Assembly: GCA_016648135.1 (NCBI GenBank)
Contig: JADDOH010004287.1
Span: 1-64,000, forward strand
Reading direction: 5' to 3'
Length of the DNA: 64,000 nucleotides
From: Agrypnia vestita
Taxonomy: Eukaryota; Arthropoda; Insecta; Trichoptera; Phryganeidae
Shown here: one piece after another, positions 60,070 through 64,000 of the stretch
Numbering within the stretch: the stretch's first letter is position 1
Layout of the letters: every line of letters starts with the position of its first letter
Program-made: the position numbers and the translations under genes
The notes under the pieces: generated by a model
Databases searched by the model: none
What the model was told of the DNA's origin: nothing
Seen by the model: only the letters and a program-made list of their open reading frames with translations

Positions 60070-60690
60070 GACAATCAGCTGTATTCTGAAAATAACACAA
60101 TTGTCATTTGGTGATTGTTACATCAACACTCAAAATAGAGAAACGTCAAGACACTTGTCAAATGCCAATATTGGCTTCAATTTAATGTTTGAACTCTTAA
60201 GATGAAGAAATTAATACATGTGTGCGAAATATCAAACTTATATTTTAGACAAAACATTGACATCAAATAAACAGGTCTTTATTAAGAACACCCAGACAGC
60301 GTGGAGGTTCGACATTACAATCCATATGTAACAAAATATTCATGTACCTATTTTAATTTAAAATCGTACACATTCCATTACTGCACAAATGTTGGGTATT
60401 GAAAAATGATATTGCACCATCATAAATGTAGACATAAAATACACAGTGCAATTTCTGCTTCAAAGGTCTCATCTAAAATTGCAAAAGTCATGAATGTAAA
60501 TTAACGAAGTAATTACATGGGCATTAATAAATATGTCCTATCTATTTTTGTGTGTTGGGATAGTAATCACCGAATAAAAATATAGAAAAATAGACAAGTC
60601 ATAAATCTATTGATAAACTAGTTTATTTTTTACTGTTGGGGTAAAAATCACCAAAATAACAATCCTGTTATTTTCAGAATGCGGCTGAAT
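60070..60690. mobile_element. Terminal-inverted-repeat element, copy B
   Basis: This is the counterpart of 16136-16832, with both GTATTCTGAAAATAACA-type ends recognisable and an internal deletion. Confidence 0.55.
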
Positions 60691-60979
60691 GTTTTCCAGA
60701 AAGGTGGATGGGAAAGCCAACTTTTTTCTTCTTTTTATTTTTTATTTTTCTTCTTCTTCTTATTTTTCTTCTTATTTCTTAACTATTTTCTCTATAATAG
60801 AGCCGAAAGATGATTGGAAAGCTACAACAATGGCACAGTTTGAGTGCTCAGTTGGACCTGGCCCAAAAAAATTATAAACAGATAAGTTCACCTTTACTAA
60901 TCGCAATCATGTGTTTTTGTAGCATCTACATTTTTTAATAATTACAAAGGACAAAATTAAACGAGTGGATATTAGGTGG

Positions 60980-61795
60980 GTCGCAGTCACAACACCGTGC
61001 AACACGTCTCGTCCAGGTCGTATCGTGTTTATTAGTGCATCCAGATATCAATGTAATGTCTGCAATTTCCACTCATTTAACAGAGTTGAAAAATAATGCC
61101 AACTTTGAAGAAGAGATGAAAAAGTTCAACACGATAAACTGGATTTAAAATCCATTTCAAGACAACATACCGACTGAAATGTCAACAAAAGCAAGTGAAC
61201 AGCTTATTGATTTATCAGAAGATACGTCGCTGAAAAATACTTTTAATCGCAAGCAATTAGCAAAATTCTAGCTTTGAGTTACTGACACTTATCCCTGCTT
61301 GTTTGACGAAGCAATGAAAGTCCTCCTTCCCTTCACTACCTCACGTGGTTTCTATTAAGACTAAATACAGAAAGAAATTTGACGTATCGAATTCACTGCG
61401 ATTAAATGTGACTAAAATTGAAGTCAGCACTAATGCTGTTATGACAAAAAAAGACAACCTTCCCATTAAAATATCACAAATTGTCATTTTTCGTAATTAA
61501 AAATGTCGTTAAAGAGTTAAGGTTGTTATTACGGTCTTTAGACATATTTAACTGTAATTTCGGATATTTTATACGCACCGTATGTATACATACGGTGCAT
61601 ATAAAATATCCGAAATTACAGTTAAATATTAAAAATGTCGATTTTATTTGGAGGTTTTTCTTTTTTTCTTAATTTAACAGTCTTTCGTATGGTTACAATA
61701 TGAATTGGGAAAATGTGAGGCAGGAGGTGGGTCCCGAAAAAAAATTTTTTTTTGGTGGGTCCCGGTCCTGTCAACTTTGGGAACCACTCCTTTAG
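60980..61795 (+). mobile_element. hAT remnant, copy B, left terminus deleted
   Basis: This is the counterpart of 17096-17968. The left inverted repeat is gone. The transposase remnant (about 61085-61400) has lost a further ~20 bp. A nearly perfect palindrome with ~35-bp arms around GTATGTATACATAC lies at 61544-61629. Confidence 0.7.
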
Positions 61796-62249
61796 ATTTT
61801 CTTTTTTTGGTCGACACAATATTTTTTTAGATGGCAAAACTTTTTAATGATGGGGAGATTGAAACAGGACTTCCAGAGTTTTTCAATCCAGCCTTGTGAT
61901 TTTTGCAAAAAAGGCATTAAAAGGAAATTATTAGTGATGCAACGAATACGAATATTCGTATTCACCGAATAGTAGATATTTACCGAATATTCGTATCCGT
62001 CGAATATCATCACGAATATTAAAAACAAACAATTTATAACTGAACGCAACGCAAATTACGGTTTGGCTGCGCACCGTGTATCCGAACACACCTCTATTAT
62101 CGGGGATTCCTCTAACATTGAATGAATGGATTTGTTGAGTTCTCAAGTTATCAATTGTTACTTGTCACAATGCTGCTAAGAAAACTAACCAGGCATTTCG
62201 CAAAAATTAAAAATATAAAATCTATAAATTCTTTAAACCTAAAATATTC

Positions 62250-62410
62250 TCTGTTCGAAAAATATTTTTTCTTTTTCTGTATGAAGGCTTGAACTTTGTG
62301 GTGACATTATTATTAAAATAAGACACAAATTACTTTGTTTTCACCACTTTATAAGATAAAAAATCAAATGGTGAAAACAAAGTAATTTGTGTCTTATTTT
62401 AAAATATTCT
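62250..62410 (-). repeat. Hammerhead-type repeat end refolded into a palindrome, copy B
   Basis: The 34-bp arm TTAAAATAAGACACAAATTA...CACCA (about 62312-62347) is followed within about 20 bp by its complement. In copy A the same position continues instead into the CCTGAAGA...GAAAC core. Confidence 0.75.
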
Positions 62411-64000
62411 ACTTCTGAGTTTGTTTTCCATACATGGTAAAATATATATTCAAACAATGAGATATTTCTATATCGGACAGGTAGATATGATGATAACAGA
62501 TGGCATCATAGAAGCTTGATAATGATAGTAACGCATGGCATCTTAGACGCTTAGTCCTTGTATGGGACAGACGCTGTTATTGATAGTAACATACGGCATC
62601 ATAACAGCGAAGATGGTAACATATGGAATCTGACCACGCGTTTCGACCGGATAGTGGGCGCGGTCCAGCGATATTTTCCGCTGTGGCCCTGCAAAGAAGT
62701 AGCCGCGCCGGCGCGACCCCGATGGGTCCCCGACAGAACGTGCGATGAACCGTTCAAGCGACGGATCTTGGGTACAGCGGTGAAGGCTTGCCACCGCGGT
62801 CGGACTCTGAAGAGTTCCCTGAAGAAATTACATGAAATATTTTAAAAATTAAATATTTAAGGATGAAATATTTAAGAACATAGTTTAGACACTTGTGAAC
62901 GTAATTTATGCATTTTTCTGAATAAAATATATGTGTCGTGGTTTATGCAAACACAGAAGAAGCTCGCACAATGTCAGCACGGAGCGCAGTATACTGTTAC
63001 GGCCGCTAGGAGGTCGAGCGGCGTATACGTGACGCGAGTTGGTTGCGTTCAAGCTTCATACTAATATTTATTTATTTTATTTATTTATTTATTTATTTAA
63101 CGCCCTTATGGGCTTTTACAAAAATGCAGAATATAAATTTAAAAAGAAATATCATAAGACAGATAAAATAATAATACAGATAAAAGGTACAAATAATAAT
63201 AGTTAAAGGTAAAATAATAATACAGAAAAACATAAGACAGATAAAATAATAATAGTTTAAAGGTAAAATAATAATACAGGAAAATTTACTATCCATTTCC
63301 ATTTCGTTGAGATGTAAAGAATTGTATCAGAAGATGAAATCACAAAAACCGATCATGATCACTAAGTAAATACCTATCCGGGTAATATACATATATGTAG
63401 AATCATTTTTTGACTTGGAGGAAAAATTGACCTTTTCCGATTGCTTAAAAATAAAAGTATAGTAAGTTATGACTTACAGAGCTTTATATAGCATCAAAAT
63501 ATGCGCTGAGGCGAGTACTTTGTAACCGTCAAAAGAATTGCGTAAACATTGGTTTACTATTTTTTTTATGAATTAATCAAAATATGAATCTGCACGGGCC
63601 GACTTATTTGTTGAATTACTTCAGTTACTAGGACCCTGCAAGTCCAATGATTATGTCACGGCTTTTTGCACGGTCAGGCCTAACAATGTGATATAATTTG
63701 AACCCCGTGAGGGTTGCGATACCTTTATTATGAATTTTTATGTGTCTGTAAAGTGAGTTCATCCTGCCACGGCATCGGGCTAAGCAAGTCTGGCGTAGTT
63801 CGAAAAAGCGCCGCAAGGCTCGCCGTGTCGCGCCAGGGCGAAGTCGCCCTCTGATTGGATTGTGTCATTTGTTGTGACGCAATCGGCAGTAAGTTTTAAA
63901 AAGACTATATAATAAATGGTTATCGTACGGTGGGTGACTGTTACGGTCCGGCGTATCGCCTTAGACGCCATTGGACCGCATTCATCTGTGTTTTTTCTTG

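Larger units (their letters stand above)
57539..64000 (+). repeat. Segmental duplication, copy B, right part
   Basis: This resumes copy A homology at GATAATATCTTTATTCTGCA (A: about 11021) and runs to the window end (A: about 20106). It lacks 12862-13165 and 13278-15372 of copy A. It has its own C/T-rich microsatellite at about 60724-60780. Confidence 0.9.

Overview
This is AT-rich, intron- and transposon-dominated nuclear DNA of an arthropod, very probably an insect. The evidence is a BEL/Pao retrotransposon, an irritans-like mariner, Jockey/R1-type reverse transcriptases, hAT, pogo/Tigger and IS630-type transposase remains, a tRNA-derived SINE, and arrays of CCTAA, the complement of the insect telomere unit TTAGG. 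The order cannot be determined from the window.

Layout. 3-5021 is an open BEL/Pao polyprotein cut by the left edge, followed by its 3' region. 7388 to about 20130 (copy A) is repeated in the same orientation at 45994-50660 plus 57539-64000 (copy B). Copy B is split by a 6.9-kb tandem dimer (50667-57538) that carries CCTAA arrays and a 110-bp-class minisatellite. Between the copies lie LINE fragments (20.7-23.8 kb), a broken BEL gag (26.8-27.4 kb), three broken copies of one unclassified transposase-like family ('family X': 28.0-29.65, 36.4-38.5 and 40.0-41.9 kb), several inverted-repeat elements (29.6-34.3 kb), a cadherin 3' gene fragment (34.9-35.7 kb, + strand), a mariner (39.06-42.02 kb) and a SINE (44.2 kb).

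The main host-gene content is hidden in exons too short for ORF finding. Six minus-strand exons encode ubiquitin-conjugating enzyme E2 of the UBE2D/effete class, and they belong to two tandem genes. Gene 2 has exon 1 at 25447-25470, exon 2 at 22983-23046 and exon 3 at 15664-15695; its 3' exons would lie left of the window. Gene 1 has exon 3 at 59593-59624, exon 4 at 43541-43724 and exon 5 at 36037-36176; its 5' exons would lie right of the window. Splice phases all fit, and the five exons would make exactly 147 residues, the family length. Exon 3 lies inside the A/B duplication, so the duplication multiplied the gene. The introns are filled with the transposons listed above. The encoded residues diverge from the nearly invariant effete sequence, notably in the E3-facing loop, while the HPN motif and Cys85 are kept.

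The best candidates for something undescribed are (1) this diverging tandem UBE2D pair, (2) family X, which has terminal inverted repeats, an 8-bp target duplication at one copy and a C-x2-H motif like those of RNase-H-fold transposases, and (3) the CCTAA-bearing tandem dimer.
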